A stretch of 64,000 nt of DNA from Triplophysa rosa (Eukaryota > Chordata > Actinopteri > Cypriniformes > Nemacheilidae), in assembly GCF_024868665.1 (NCBI RefSeq), contig NC_079893.1:6899854-6963853 (forward strand), read 5' to 3'. Every line of letters starts with the position of its first letter. The stretch's first letter is position 1. A program made the position numbers and the translations under genes. Below are positions 46,105 through 56,916 of the stretch, piece by piece. The notes beneath the pieces are model-generated. The model saw only the letters and a program-made list of their open reading frames with translations, was not told the DNA's origin and did no database searches.

Positions 46105-46440
46105 TTGGAGCAATTAGCAGCTAATAAACAGAAAAATGAGTCCTGCCCTCTTTCAATTAATTATTTCTATGGAAAGATAAGAGGTGCATTCTTCATACTG
46201 CTGTCGTGGGCAAATAGTTTTCATACTTTCATTTGTTTTCCAATCCCACTCTTAGTAATGAAAACACAAGGCTTAATGCTAATGGCCAATATTACTGAAG
46301 ATTTGTTCATAAAGAAAAGGCCTTGGCCAATCTCTTTCCCTTTTAAATGCTTTAACTTGTTAAGAACTATTAAAGTCAAAGATTTAAGCGCACTGTGGAG
46401 CGCACGAGGTGAGATTTTTCATCATGGTTAGAGCTGTTAC
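46105..46440. other. Candidate conserved non-coding element
   Basis: Repeat-poor stretch with TTCAATTAATTATTTCTATGG, GGCTTAATGCTAATGGCC and GGCCTTGGCC motifs. It happens to be open on the plus strand for 108 residues (46105-46431), but the frame has no domain and its codons look like translated AT-rich DNA. The TAATTA clusters fit homeodomain sites; this is inference. Confidence 0.3.
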
Positions 46441-46699
46441 TGGTTCTTAAATCACTTTGTAATCCATTATAGAACAGGGTAAAGTAAGAGGCCAAAGAGT
46501 TCAGCTTCTCCTAGCAACTGTAAAACATCAAGTTAACATGAAATTAACGTTATTTAGTTTACTGATACACTTTTGAGGTGCACAGATCATTAGTGCATGA
46601 CACTACAAAGAAATAAATGTCTTCAAGCTTCCACTGACGCTACAAATATGCCTCTGAAGTAATTTACTTTTTGTCTGGTTTCACAGTAGTCAAGCATTT

Positions 46700-47330
46700 T
46701 GGAGGATCTATTGATAGAAATGCAATATAATATAAATAGCTATGTCTTCAGAGGTGTATAAAGATCTTACATAATGTAGTGTTATGTTTTTATTACCTTA
46801 GAATGAGCTATTTCTATCTACATACGCCGCGGGTCCCCTTGCATGGAATAGAGGGTATGGACGTGTCGTCACTTTACCACGTAAACACCACGTGAGCACG
46901 CCAGAGCGCGCCCCCGTGGGTGGCAATTACAATATCAGGAAACGCAATTCCGTGCAATATTTCAGTGCAGGAACACCTGGTTCTTTTGTAAGTCATAGGG
47001 AACTCTTAAGGATCACCGTCAAGTCCAGCTGCTTGTAATTTCAGCAAATAATTGCGTGTTTTAGTCCCGGTTTCTTTGTTTCTCCTATTCTCCTCAGCCA
47101 TTTTGCTGGGTGTTTTGCCACCCAGGGGAGCGTGTCCCAGGGCGTATCCCGACGTGCACGTGGGAAAGTGACGTCAATGCTTACCCTAAACGGGCAAACT
47201 GCTCTACAGAGCGCGTTTCGTAAATACGTTATCTCCTTTGTCCTGTGAGAGCCACCAGAGTGCTGCGAAAGGGAGGGGTGGAGTGAGCCGTTGGTTGCAA
47301 TTCTCATCCTTACCGCTAGATGCCGCTAAA
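46700..47330 (+). mobile_element. GGTCCAGTGT-ended MITE carrying a palindromic insert
   Basis: 46700-46856 is the left half of the family (AGGATCTATTGATAGAAATGC, ACCTTAGAATGAGCTATTTC, CCGCGGGTCCCCTTGCATGG). 47186-47330 is the right half (CCTAAACGGGCAAACTGC, AGGGAGGGGTGGAG, CCGCTAGATGCCGCTAAA). Between them sits a foreign segment of about 330 bases (46857-47185) with inverted ends. Terminal GGTCCAGTGT repeats are lost. Confidence 0.75.
46857..47185. mobile_element. Palindromic-ended insert within a MITE
   Basis: GACGTGTCGTCACTTTACCACG near 46860 is matched inversely by CGTGGGAAAGTGACGTC near 47158-47175, and GTGGGTGGCA (46916-46925) by TGCCACCCAG (47117-47126). It replaces about 25 bases of the host element when compared with 60130-60175. 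Either a nested MITE or a longer subtype of the host family. Confidence 0.55.
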
Positions 47331-48294
47331 AGCTTTGAAAGCCCAAATTAAAATAAACCATGTTATTGATTGGAATAAATTCATTCTTTAATCTGTTGTT
47401 CTAATAGATCAAAGTATACGACTATAACATGGATAATATGCCTAGTTTTTAAGGCAAAACGTTTTCAAAATTTTTACTTCCAAAAGCACACGCAGAACAT
47501 TCTAATACTGGGCTTAAACACATTAAATTAACTATTCAATAGAGACAATAGAATTTTGGCAGTTTTTTATTCCCTGCTACCAGTAATTGAATCACCCCAA
47601 TGATTAGTAAGAGGTCACGCTGCACCTCAGAACTTCATAAAGCATTTTAGGACCATTACCAATCGCACATGTCGTGTACCTCCCGTGAGACGTTGAAAGG
47701 CAGCGCTCGTAACCATTTAACTCGGTGAAATAAGAGAAAACGCTCTCCAGTGAGGGCCTCTGCTAGTCATTTGAATAGCTGCTCTTTTGACAAACACTCT
47801 CTCTCTTGTATTAGTTGGAAGGCAAAAGAAAGCATGACTCTCTTTAATCCAGCTTTAATCATGCAGACTTTCCCTGAAGACTGAGGCTGTTTCACGTACG
47901 ACTCGAGCGAGAATATGCGCGTGTGGCTTTGAGTTAAATGCTTCTGTGCAATTTTAATCAAGGGTATTAGCACACGAGCACTGAAATCTCTCCCCCGGTA
48001 CTGAACTCTAGCAATCATGGACAAAATGGAATTCTATGTCAGTTTGATGCTGGGTTTGTTCCGAGAGCGTCAGAGCTCTGATGATTAAGGACCGCCATTC
48101 ATGTCAGTGTTTAAGTGTAATGTGAGGAATTAAAAGCACAGAGTTCCATGGTAATCTGAGAGAGCTGAAGAAGTGGCAGATACAGAAGCTGAAGAATCAG
48201 CAGATTTTCAGGTATTGCCAAACGAATTTAAGTAGATATAGGGTTAAGGTGAGATGTGTGTAGAGGAAAACACCACCTGGAAAACCTCACCTTT
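47331..48294. other. Unique DNA with candidate conserved parts
   Basis: 47640-48000 and 48060-48170 are repeat-poor and moderately GC-rich (CCAGCTTTAATCATGCAG, CTCTGATGATTAAGGACC). No gene. Confidence 0.35.
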
Positions 48295-48687
48295 TATTAA
48301 AATAAAATATTTTGAGAAATCTCTCAGTGGTTTTGTGTCTATACAATGGAAGTCAATGGGGGCCAATGTTTTTTGGTTACCAACGTTCTTCAATAAATCT
48401 TCTTTTGTGTTCTGCAGAAGAAAGAAAGTCATAAAGGCTTGGACTGACATGATGGTGAGTAAATGATAAAATCATTTTCATTTTTGGGTGAACTATCCGG
48501 TAACCAAACATTGGTGGCACCCATTCACTTCTATTGTATGGAGTCGGACACAAAACCAATGCAAGTGAATGGGTGCCGGTTAACAACATTCTTCAAAATA
48601 TCTTGTTTGTGTCCTGCAGAAGAAAGAAAGCCACACAGGCTTGAAATGACAGAATGGTGAGTAAATGATGACAGAATTTTCACTTTA
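48295..48687. mobile_element. GGGATAGTTCACCC-family MITE, two joined partial copies (G)
   Basis: 48295-48498 ends in GGGTGAACTATCC, the usual right end, but is followed at once by CGGTAACCAAACATTGGTGG, an interior piece of a second copy that runs to ATTTTCACTTTAAG near 48687. The joint therefore lacks one left terminus. Two head-to-tail partial copies or an internal duplication. Confidence 0.75.
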
Positions 48688-49400
48688 AGCCTACTGACGT
48701 GTGAACAAAAGTAAAATAGACAGTCAAGAAATTTTACCGGTATTGGCACAGACTATAGAAATGTGTTATCGTGACAACCTTGTCAATAAGTGAAAGTTAC
48801 ATAGACTTTTCAGATCCTGTTGGTCAAACCTTGCACTAAATGCTTTCACCCCCTTTCTTTTTTTGTCCTTCACTAATATGTATGCTGTCAGGGCCGCAAT
48901 CTCGCTCACACACACATATTCCATTAATATTCAGTCTTGTCTCCCACAGAGCAACCAAAAAAAATTTGTGTCACACACACAAAGCAAGAGAAATATTAAA
49001 TATTAAATATGTACTCATAAACAGTGTGGCTGAAAAAGACAATCCATCATAAACGCTATTTGACAGTCCGCTCTCCCCCTCTCTCGGTTATGGACAGAAG
49101 TTTGCAAAGCCTATCATTTTTGACCTCGATGTTCTGAACCAGTACTTGTTTAAAGGCCACAGAGACCAACCTTTCTGCTATTTCAAGCACAGAATAATGT
49201 GCACAGTACCACGCAACACAACTGCTGGATGGAAATGTTGTTTGCCTTAAAGAAAATTAGAAACGTGACAAAGATATGCGCACTAAGTTGTGAAATGTTA
49301 AAAACAATTGTCACAATGCAAGATACAGTATTTTTATGTTTGACATTATACATCATAATTATTTCTCAAAGGGCATTTCTGTTTTCACACAGATTAATCA
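48688..49400. other. No gene seen
   Basis: Unique sequence. An 86-residue plus frame (49199-49459) runs into the next hairpin and is not credible. Confidence 0.45.
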
Positions 49401-49545
49401 TACACAGCAAAATCGCCAGTGTTAAAAAGGTCAAATTAACTCTCACAGTGTATGTATAATCCACACTTCGATAGTGTGGATTATATATACTGTACACTGT
49501 GAGTGTTAATTTGACCTTTTTTAACACTGGCGATTTTGCTGTGTA
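49401..49545. mobile_element. Near-perfect 145-bp hairpin, TA-bounded foldback element
   Basis: TACACAGCAAAATCGCCAGT at the left pairs with ACTGGCGATTTTGCTGTGTA at the right. Pairing continues with few mismatches to the centre, where ACACT and AGTGT surround a loop of about five bases near 49470. Flanking TA fits Tc1/mariner-type insertion. No coding content. It would give a very strong stem if transcribed. Confidence 0.9.
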
Positions 49546-50280
49546 CTTATTGAAGTGTTAAAAACACCATTATATTATTAATATAGTATGAATAGATTTG
49601 TATTTATAAATCGAGGAAACTAGAAAAGAAGTGCTCGTTTCTGTGTTGTTTTTTCAACGTGGCTATTTTATAAGATTTCAGATACTAATATGCAGTATGC
49701 AATTCTGCCAGAATTGAATACATATGGGGGTAATATACTAAGAATGAATTTTGCCCATTAAGCATTGTATATTTGCACATCTTGTTCGCATTGCTTACTG
49801 TAAGTGCCCTGTTTCACAAAGAAATCATGCAAAATGGAGAATGACACAAATCCGCTCACACGATTAGTGCCAAGTGTAATTTGCATGCCGCAATTTAGCG
49901 ATTGGTTCAAATGGATTGCGGGTGGTTAGCAAATGAGACGCATCTTTTTGCATGCAAATGCCATGTGCAAAATTGGTGCAATTGTTTCGTGAATTCACTG
50001 CCCTGCTCCTTGTTTACACGTATTACTGGCATACTCTGTTTTTAATTACTTTTGTTGTCTTTGTGTGTCATCCTGTGTACTTTAAGTGCTTCTCAGAGTT
50101 CTCAGACTAGTCATGGGATGTGTCTTGGGGAAAACACAGTAGTCCATTAGGTGTCACGTAATGTATGTGTGAGCAGCAGTGTGTGTGTGTGGACATAGCT
50201 TTATGCTTCTGATGTTCTTTCATTTGTAGCGTTTCCTGCAAAGTAATACCACAGAGATCCAACCCTTGTGTAATGTTGGT
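49546..50280. other. No gene seen; possible decayed repeat
   Basis: 49790-50010 has palindromic GCATGCAAATGCC and TTTCGTGAATTC text typical of a fish repeat, but its ends could not be placed. Confidence 0.35.
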
Positions 50281-50674
50281 TTAAAGGGATAGTACTCGCA
50301 AAAATGGAAATTCTGTCATCATTTACTCACCCTCAAATTATTATGATTAACACAAAGAAAGATATTTGGAAGAATGTTAGCAACTTACATTTCTGGGGCA
50401 CCATTGACTACAATAGTAGAAAAATAATTGTATTTTTTTTTTGTTCTGTTTAACACAAAAGAAGATATTTTGAGGAGTTTAGGAAAGCAAAAACTTCTGG
50501 GGCACCCAGTTTAATCTTTTCTAGTGTGATACTCAATGATGCCCCAGAAATGTCAGTTGCTAATATTTTTTCTGAATATCTTTCTTTGTGTTCAACCGAA
50601 CAAAGAAATGTATACAGGTTTGGAACAACTAGAGAGTAATTCATGACAGAATTTTCATTTTTTGGTGAACTTCA
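50281..50674. mobile_element. GGGATAGTTCACCC-family MITE, copy H
   Basis: TTAAAGGGATAGTACTCGC at the left; the right end stops at TTTTTTGGTGAACTTCAAG, so the last bases are lost. The interior has AAAGATATTTGGAAGAATGT and an inverted partner, with CCCAGAAATGTCAG/CATTTCTGGGGC arms. Confidence 0.8.
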
Positions 50675-52298
50675 AGCTTGGCAAATTGTCCTATCCACTC
50701 CCTCTGTTTTAAAACTCTTTTTATTTATTACTCTTTTCTGACTAAGAGCTAGTTTCTGCTTAGTGAATCATTAGTGACTGCTCACAAGAAAGAAAATAAA
50801 AGCCAACTAATTGTATGCGCTCAACTGGAAGGTGCAGATGTCTCTAGTCCAATATTCATTTTGCTCAGTTTAGTTAGTTAGACCAATTTTGTCTACGGCG
50901 GTTTGCAAAAGAGCTGTGATTTGGAGAATTACTTAAACAGAGGAGGCGGGCTTGAAGGAAGAGTTCAGTAACCCTTACCTAACCTGGCCAAAAAATCTTT
51001 TGCAACTAAAAGTCATGATTTATTATAACATTTATGTTGCTCCAAACCCATATGTTGAATCGTTTATTGGAGATGTTTTAGCTCAATATTTTTGTTTAAT
51101 TTTAATTTCTAACTCAAAAATGTATAGTTATTTAATGTTTTGAAGCATCCTCATTTATTATATGGAAAATATATGGAAAAAATATATGGATAGTGTCATG
51201 GATGTGTTTTAAAACAATTTGCGTTTGTGTTCCCTGACAGAAAGAACATCAGTGGGGTTTAGATGGATACTGTGTGAGGATACTGTTATTGCCATTTCTC
51301 AAATGGAGTGGTTAGCTGGTCATTCAAGACAACATCAGGGATATTCTAAGTAAGGGAAATTTAGATTTACGCATGGTAAAATATGTGGGCAGAGAGCATC
51401 ACAATCTTTTTGGTAGCTGAAAGCTTTATCAAGCTTGATGTTTATATATTTTAGCTGGGAGTGTGTGGTACTTAAACGAAACTATAGATCTGCCAACCTT
51501 TGCCATTTCTTTGGCCCCAGAATCCACATGGCCCTGGTTATAGACTGCACTGTGACTGAAGCACATCCAGGAAGCTCAGTAGAAGTGAGTATCTCTATTC
51601 CACGCTCTTTATAGTTAAACCTCATCTCTGGCTTCTCCCTCTCCATCTGATCTGAATGAGCTTTTGTGAGAGCCTTTTAATAAATCAGAAACCTACTTTA
51701 CACTTTTCAATTTCCAAATGCATCCCCAGCCCTCACCTCTCACCGCCCCACAATAATTATTCCCATAAGAGAGCAGATTCTGACTGGGCCACAGTGACGG
51801 TAAAGGGCCATAATTCGAAAGCCGTGCATTAAAATTGTCAGTTTGCAAATGAATACTCATTATATTCTGCATAAAAGCACCACGTCCATTTATCATGCTT
51901 CCTAAAGAGGCTTTTCCTTATTTCATAACACGGCTCCGGTTTGCATAAAAATTTAGTGTACACTGTAAAAAGGAGGTAAACTCAATGGCAAAAGAGTGTA
52001 AAAGGTTATGCTGGAAACACATGTGCAAAGTACATAAATGTGGATAATATAAACGTTTACTTTTAGAGACTATGATGTTTAAAAAAGTCAATATACTGTA
52101 TTAGACAATGTATTCATTTTTTGTTCAAATAAAATATCTTATTTAATCAACTGGCAAATTAAGGTGAAAAATAACATAATCAGCTTATTATTAACAAGAA
52201 AATTGGTCTTTATAGGGCCTTACGCTACTTTTTAGCATTGTCCATCTGTTACTAGATTATTTAGACAGAATGCAAGGTGCTCTACTTTTATTATTCCC
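50675..52298. other. Unique DNA with a candidate conserved part
   Basis: 51690-51900 is repeat-poor (CCCACAATAATTATTCCC, AAAGGGCCATAATTCG) with conserved appearance. A minus frame 51693-51896 has no domain. Confidence 0.35.
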
Positions 52299-52576
52299 TT
52301 GAAGGGATAATTCACCCAAAAATAAAAATTCTGTAATTGTGTATTCATGTCATTCAAAACCTGTATACAACTCTTTCTTCTGTGAAACACAATAGATGAT
52401 ATTTTGAGGAATGTGTCCATACAATGACAGTCAATGTGGTCCCACGTTGTTTGGATACCAACATTATTCAAAATATCTTCTTTCGTGTTCTGCAGATGAA
52501 AGAAAGTCATACAAGTTTGGAATGACATGAGGGTGGGTAAATGTTGAAATATTTTTTTTGTGTACTGTTCCTTTAA
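52299..52576. mobile_element. GGGATAGTTCACCC-family MITE, copy I
   Basis: TTGAAGGGATAATTCACCC and the right end TGTACTGTTCCTTTAA. The interior contains AATGTGTCCATACAATG and TTCAAAATATCTTCTTTCG. Diverged but complete in length (278 bp). Confidence 0.85.
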
Positions 52577-53521
52577 GAAAATATGATCAATAAATATTGA
52601 AGAACCATGTTGATTTTATTTCCACTGATTTAATGCGTTCCATTTATAGAGTCAATTTATATGCTAAATGTATACTAGTTCCAAAAATGTTGTCACAGCG
52701 TGCGCATTCATATCAGAGTGTGAATGCTCATGTCAAGATATGAAAGAAGTGGTTGCTCTCTTGAATAAACACGTCGTTAAAGGACGAGTTGTTTACTGTC
52801 CAAAGAGGTTCCAAAAACTGTCAGTGTCAAAACCTCATTTACGACCTGTCACTGAAATATAGAGGCTATTTTAGCGGATAGCCTTGGCGATTTATGCTGG
52901 GACCAATTTTCTCAATCCTCTGTAACTCAGCCTTAAGATATCAGGCCTGTTGAAAGTTGAAGAGAAACGGTAACAAATGTGACATGGACGTGCCACAAAA
53001 TTTGTGATGTGTTCGAAAATATGCCTATTTCTCTGGTAACAAGAACGGTTTCTTCTAACAGAAACTAAATTTGCTCCTGAAAAACATTTCACTAACAATG
53101 TGACTTTGTGTGTCACCAAGGACCAACGACAACAACATATTCAACTCAAACTTTTATAGGTAGTAATAGGTAGAAGCCAAAAATATATGAAGGGATGACA
53201 AAGAACAGACTCGTATATGCTGAAAATGCTTGTTAGATTCGGGTCTAGATTGCGTGTCAGCACAGAAGCTAAAACTGTGTTCTTCAAATACGAGACATCA
53301 GTGATGGTCAAATATTTCTACCTTATCTCACAGGAAAACATAACTATTTAACAAGGTGCCGATCAGCATAACAACCACTATCGGCCAACTACAAGGGCAA
53401 ACAGAGAACGCGAAGACACCTGAACCTCTATGTCAGTTCTCCATGACCAGAACCTTAAAGAAGCTTTATACATATAATGTAGAAACATAGAAATTATTTT
53501 TTTGATTGCTAAACATTTTCC
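52577..53521. other. No gene seen
   Basis: Unique sequence. It may hold unrecognised upstream parts of the LINE fragment that follows; no reverse transcriptase motif was found in any frame here. Confidence 0.4.
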
Positions 53522-53959
53522 TTGAAGAGGAACATTAGACACATCATAATAACTTCATATGAAAAAGTTATTATAAAAGGAGTAAAGGTGGAGCAAGTCT
53601 CAAAATTTAAGTATTTGGGCACAATAATTGATGAAAAATTCTCATCCCAGGAAAATGTGGACAACATACACAAGAAAGCCAGGCAAAGACTAGGTCTACT
53701 CAGAAAATTAAGAAGTTTTAGTATTGATAAGAGGATTCTAAATATTGTTTATAGGTCGATGATAGAAAGCATTTTAACATATAATATTATTGCTTGCTAT
53801 GGAAATTTAGCAATGAGGCAGAAAAATAAACTGACGCGAATTATTAATGGAGCCAATAAGATAATCGGCCAGAAACAGAGTACAATGCAAGAGTTGTTTT
53901 TAGACTTTATGGAGACAAAGGCAATCGCAGTATTCATAAGTGTTCAAAATGTATTGTGA
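53522..53959 (+). pseudogene. C-terminal reverse-transcriptase-region fragment of a non-LTR retrotransposon
   Basis: A 145-residue open stretch with KFKYLGTIID early on (the FKYLG box after the polymerase thumb), then RLGLLRKLRSF, a YRSMIESILTYNI helix and a KLTRIINGANKIIG segment. This order is typical of the C-terminal third of a LINE polyprotein of the Jockey/CR1/L2 group. The catalytic YADD motif and endonuclease are absent. The usual final HPL...LPSGRRF-like box is missing because the frame ends early at 53957. 5' truncated and probably inactive. It is not the same family as the 14133 LINE, since its tail differs. Confidence 0.8.
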
Positions 53960-54089
53960 AGGTGTTGTATAGGAACATGTGTGTTATGTGTTTTTATTAT
54001 GTGATATGTGGATGTATTGTATGTTGTGCCAGTGTCAAAGATGAATTTCTGTTCAAGTAACAGACAATAAAGTAAACTAACTAACTAAC
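53522..54089 (+). mobile_element. LINE 3' end with AACT-repeat tail
   Basis: After the coding remnant come about 110 bases of GT-rich 3' UTR (GTGTTATGTGTTTTTATTATG), then AATAAA (54066-54071) and a short (AACT)n tail (54074-54089). Short tandem tails rather than poly(A) are known for the CR1/L2/Jockey-like clades. Confidence 0.75.
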
Positions 54090-54751
54090 CATATTGTAGA
54101 AGCATTTGGTAGCTGGTTTGGTAAGTTGTTTTTGTTTTGTTGCATATTGTGTTTTACCAAGACTTTGAGGTGACTGTAGAAGTTTAATGCTTGAGAGACA
54201 ATTAAGTGAAATATAAACCTTATGAAAAATAATTGATTGACAGAATAAATGGGTGAAAATATATCAGTTCTTACAAGTATTCATTAAAGATGACCCTTTC
54301 TGCTTAAAACACGCGACTTTGCGTGCTCAGAAAATTATTTCACAAGAGAACTGTTGAAACGAATACAATAATTTAGATGTCTGAACATGTCTATATATCA
54401 ATAGATATATCTATTGCACATAACACAGCTAAAGTTGTCACTCAAGTTCAGCAATCCCGAAGTGCAAAATGAGCTAATATTCAGGCATGCCGTAAATCTG
54501 CCAACCACAGCTGCCAGCTGATAATGAAAATGAAAAAGGTGAAAACTGCATCAGGTGTAAATGTAGACGCTCTGGTTTTTGATATTTTATTGAAACACTT
54601 TGCAAAGATTGAATGTGTTTCTCTGTAATTAAAAAGTTGAATATAAGTTTTTTATATTTGAAAGAATTGCTTCAATATTACTCAACACTTCTTATTTATT
54701 ACTGCTATCCGTTCCATGATTTTTTTGAAAACCTCAAAAAGAATACTTTTG
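54090..54751. other. No gene seen
   Basis: Unique AT-rich DNA between LINE and MITE. Confidence 0.45.
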
Positions 54752-54939
54752 TTAAAGTGATAGTTCCCCCCAAAATGAAAATTCTGTCATTGTTTATTCA
54801 CCCTCATGTCGTAACAAAACCAATGCAAGTGAATGGGGATTCTTCAAAATATCTTCTTTTGTGTTCTGTGGAAGTAAGAAAGTCAAACAGGTTTGAAAAG
54901 ATGACAGAATTTTTATTTTTGGGTGAATGATATCTTTAA
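54752..54939. mobile_element. GGGATAGTTCACCC-family MITE, short copy J
   Basis: TTAAAGTGATAGTTCCCCC and GGGTGAATGATATCTTTAA ends. At 188 bp, it lacks one arm of the palindrome: the left-hand CACCCTCATGTCG passes directly into AACCAATGCAAGTGAATGG. Confidence 0.8.
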
Positions 54940-56408
54940 AAGCAAACTGTCAGTCAGACAAACTGTCCGATTTTAACATCACATTTACACAACAACAATG
55001 TACTAAAAACGTAAAGTTTCACAAATTTTTCTTTATAGTTTACATAGAGGCAACATTTTTATCGTGCAATCCCCCCCCCAAAAACAAATTTAAAATGATG
55101 CGCTTGTAGGTTTATTTAGCGCCCAGGCCTTCCGTGAAATCATTGCTGATCACTCAGTTTGTTTACATGTGTTAATCCAACCAGAGATTTTAAAAACGAA
55201 TGCACTCTAATTGTCTGAACTAAAGCTGTTTCTCTGATAAGAGATGCATGAAAAATGTCATTGATTATGCCGTAAAATAGGCCCCCATTAAATGTAAAGT
55301 CTAAAGGTTAAACTGGTCTTTAAATGGCAAATAGGCTCAATTACAGTAAATGTGCCGTAAATGTGATCTTATTATGAGGCATACTTAAAGCCGTGGGTAT
55401 ATATTTAAATCAAGCACACAACCACAATCGCTCATAAATGACAAATGTAGTTACCCTGGGCTATAACTATTCTACACGGACTCTCCCCTAGTGCTGCGTT
55501 TGAAATATGAATGAGAATCAAGCAGTCGGTGTGAAGTATATTTAAATAGAGGAAGTCAGGCTCCACAGAGCTGATAGATGGAAATAAATAGAGGCGCGGG
55601 TTACTGTGGCTCCCACACTTCAGATCACAGCGTGCTCAATAATATCAACAGAGATAATACCACTTTAAAAGTTGTTATCTTCGAAAACCTCAGGAGATGG
55701 GGAGGAAGAGATGAAAAAGAAAGACAGTGAAAGTGATTGACAGGTGAAGGGATATTGTAAATGAGTACATGGACGTAGCCTGTGCGTGTGTTTGCGTGTG
55801 TGTGTGTGCGCGTGCGTGCACGTGTGTATAAGAGGATCAGGCAGATGTGTGCATGTAAAAGAGAAAGAGTGAAAGGCATTCATTGTCTTCCTGACACTTA
55901 TGTGATGGGCAGAAGTGGTATTAGGGATTTTTATTCATTCAACTTACGTGGATGTTTTTTATATTCTCCAAAAAGATTCATTCAGATTTGTTTGCACTGC
56001 ATGTTACAAAGGTGATGTCTTTTCGTGTAGTATCCCTGCAAAGAAAAACAATAGAAACCCAACAGAAACATCACAGAAATTCTAATGTTACCATTAACAT
56101 ACTATTATGAACCTAGCTATTTCCATTAAAATTCCCCTTTGTAGTGTGTTTTGGGTATTATTCCAATACGATTATTTTGCCAGATAACACCCCACCAATA
56201 GAACCCATCACTTACCAGTAGACACCATTACAGTTTCCATCAAAACCAGTACAATTCTCATTATAACCATTAAATCCATAACAGTTTCTATTGTTTTTTT
56301 CTTCCTTCGGCATGTGTACTGTAAACCTAACAAATAAGTTAAAAAAGTGTCATGTAAAAGCATTTCGATAGAAGGAACCACTGTAAATAGAAAACGATAC
56401 TCATTTAC
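54940..56408. other. Unique DNA with a candidate conserved part and GT array
   Basis: 55240-55500 is repeat-poor (GGCAAATAGGCTCAATTACA, GTGATCTTATTATGAGGC) with conserved look. A GT/GC-rich array lies at 55786-55826 and generates frames on both strands that are not genes. Confidence 0.35.
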
Positions 56409-56833
56409 TTAAAGGAATATTTCACCCAAAAATACTCACCTTCGAGTTGTCCCATATCTGTATACATTTCTTTGTTCTGATGAACACAGAGAAAGATATT
56501 TGGATGAATGCTTATAACCAAACAGATATTGCCCCCTATTGACTCCCATAGTAGGAAAAATACTTTATAATTTTTTTGTTCTGTTGAACACTAAAGAGGA
56601 CATTTTAAAGAATGTAGGACAGCAAACAGTTCTGGGGCACTTTTGACTACCATTGTATTTTTCCTACTATGGTAGTCAATGGGTTGCAAAATTTGTCTGG
56701 TTATATAGTAGGCATTCTTCCAAATATCTTTCTCTGTGTTCATCAGAACAAAGACATTTATACAGATTTGGAACAACTCGAAGGTGAGTAAATGATGACA
56801 GAATTTTCATTTTTGGGTGAACTGTCCCTTTAA
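56409..56833. mobile_element. GGGATAGTTCACCC-family MITE, copy K
   Basis: TTAAAGGAATATTTCACCC and GGGTGAACTGTCCCTTTAA ends. Long arms GATGAACACAGAGAAAGATA and TATCTTTCTCTGTGTTCATC pair exactly over 20 bases. 425 bp. Same subfamily as copies A and C. Confidence 0.9.
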
Positions 56834-56860
56834 GCAAAATAACATTACATATTAAGTCTA

Positions 56861-56863
56861 AGA

Positions 56864-56913
<50 letters not shown>
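56861..56913. repeat. (GA)n microsatellite
   Basis: About 25 GA units with one GGG interruption, starting 28 bases after MITE copy K. Confidence 0.95.
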
Positions 56914-56916
<3 letters not shown>

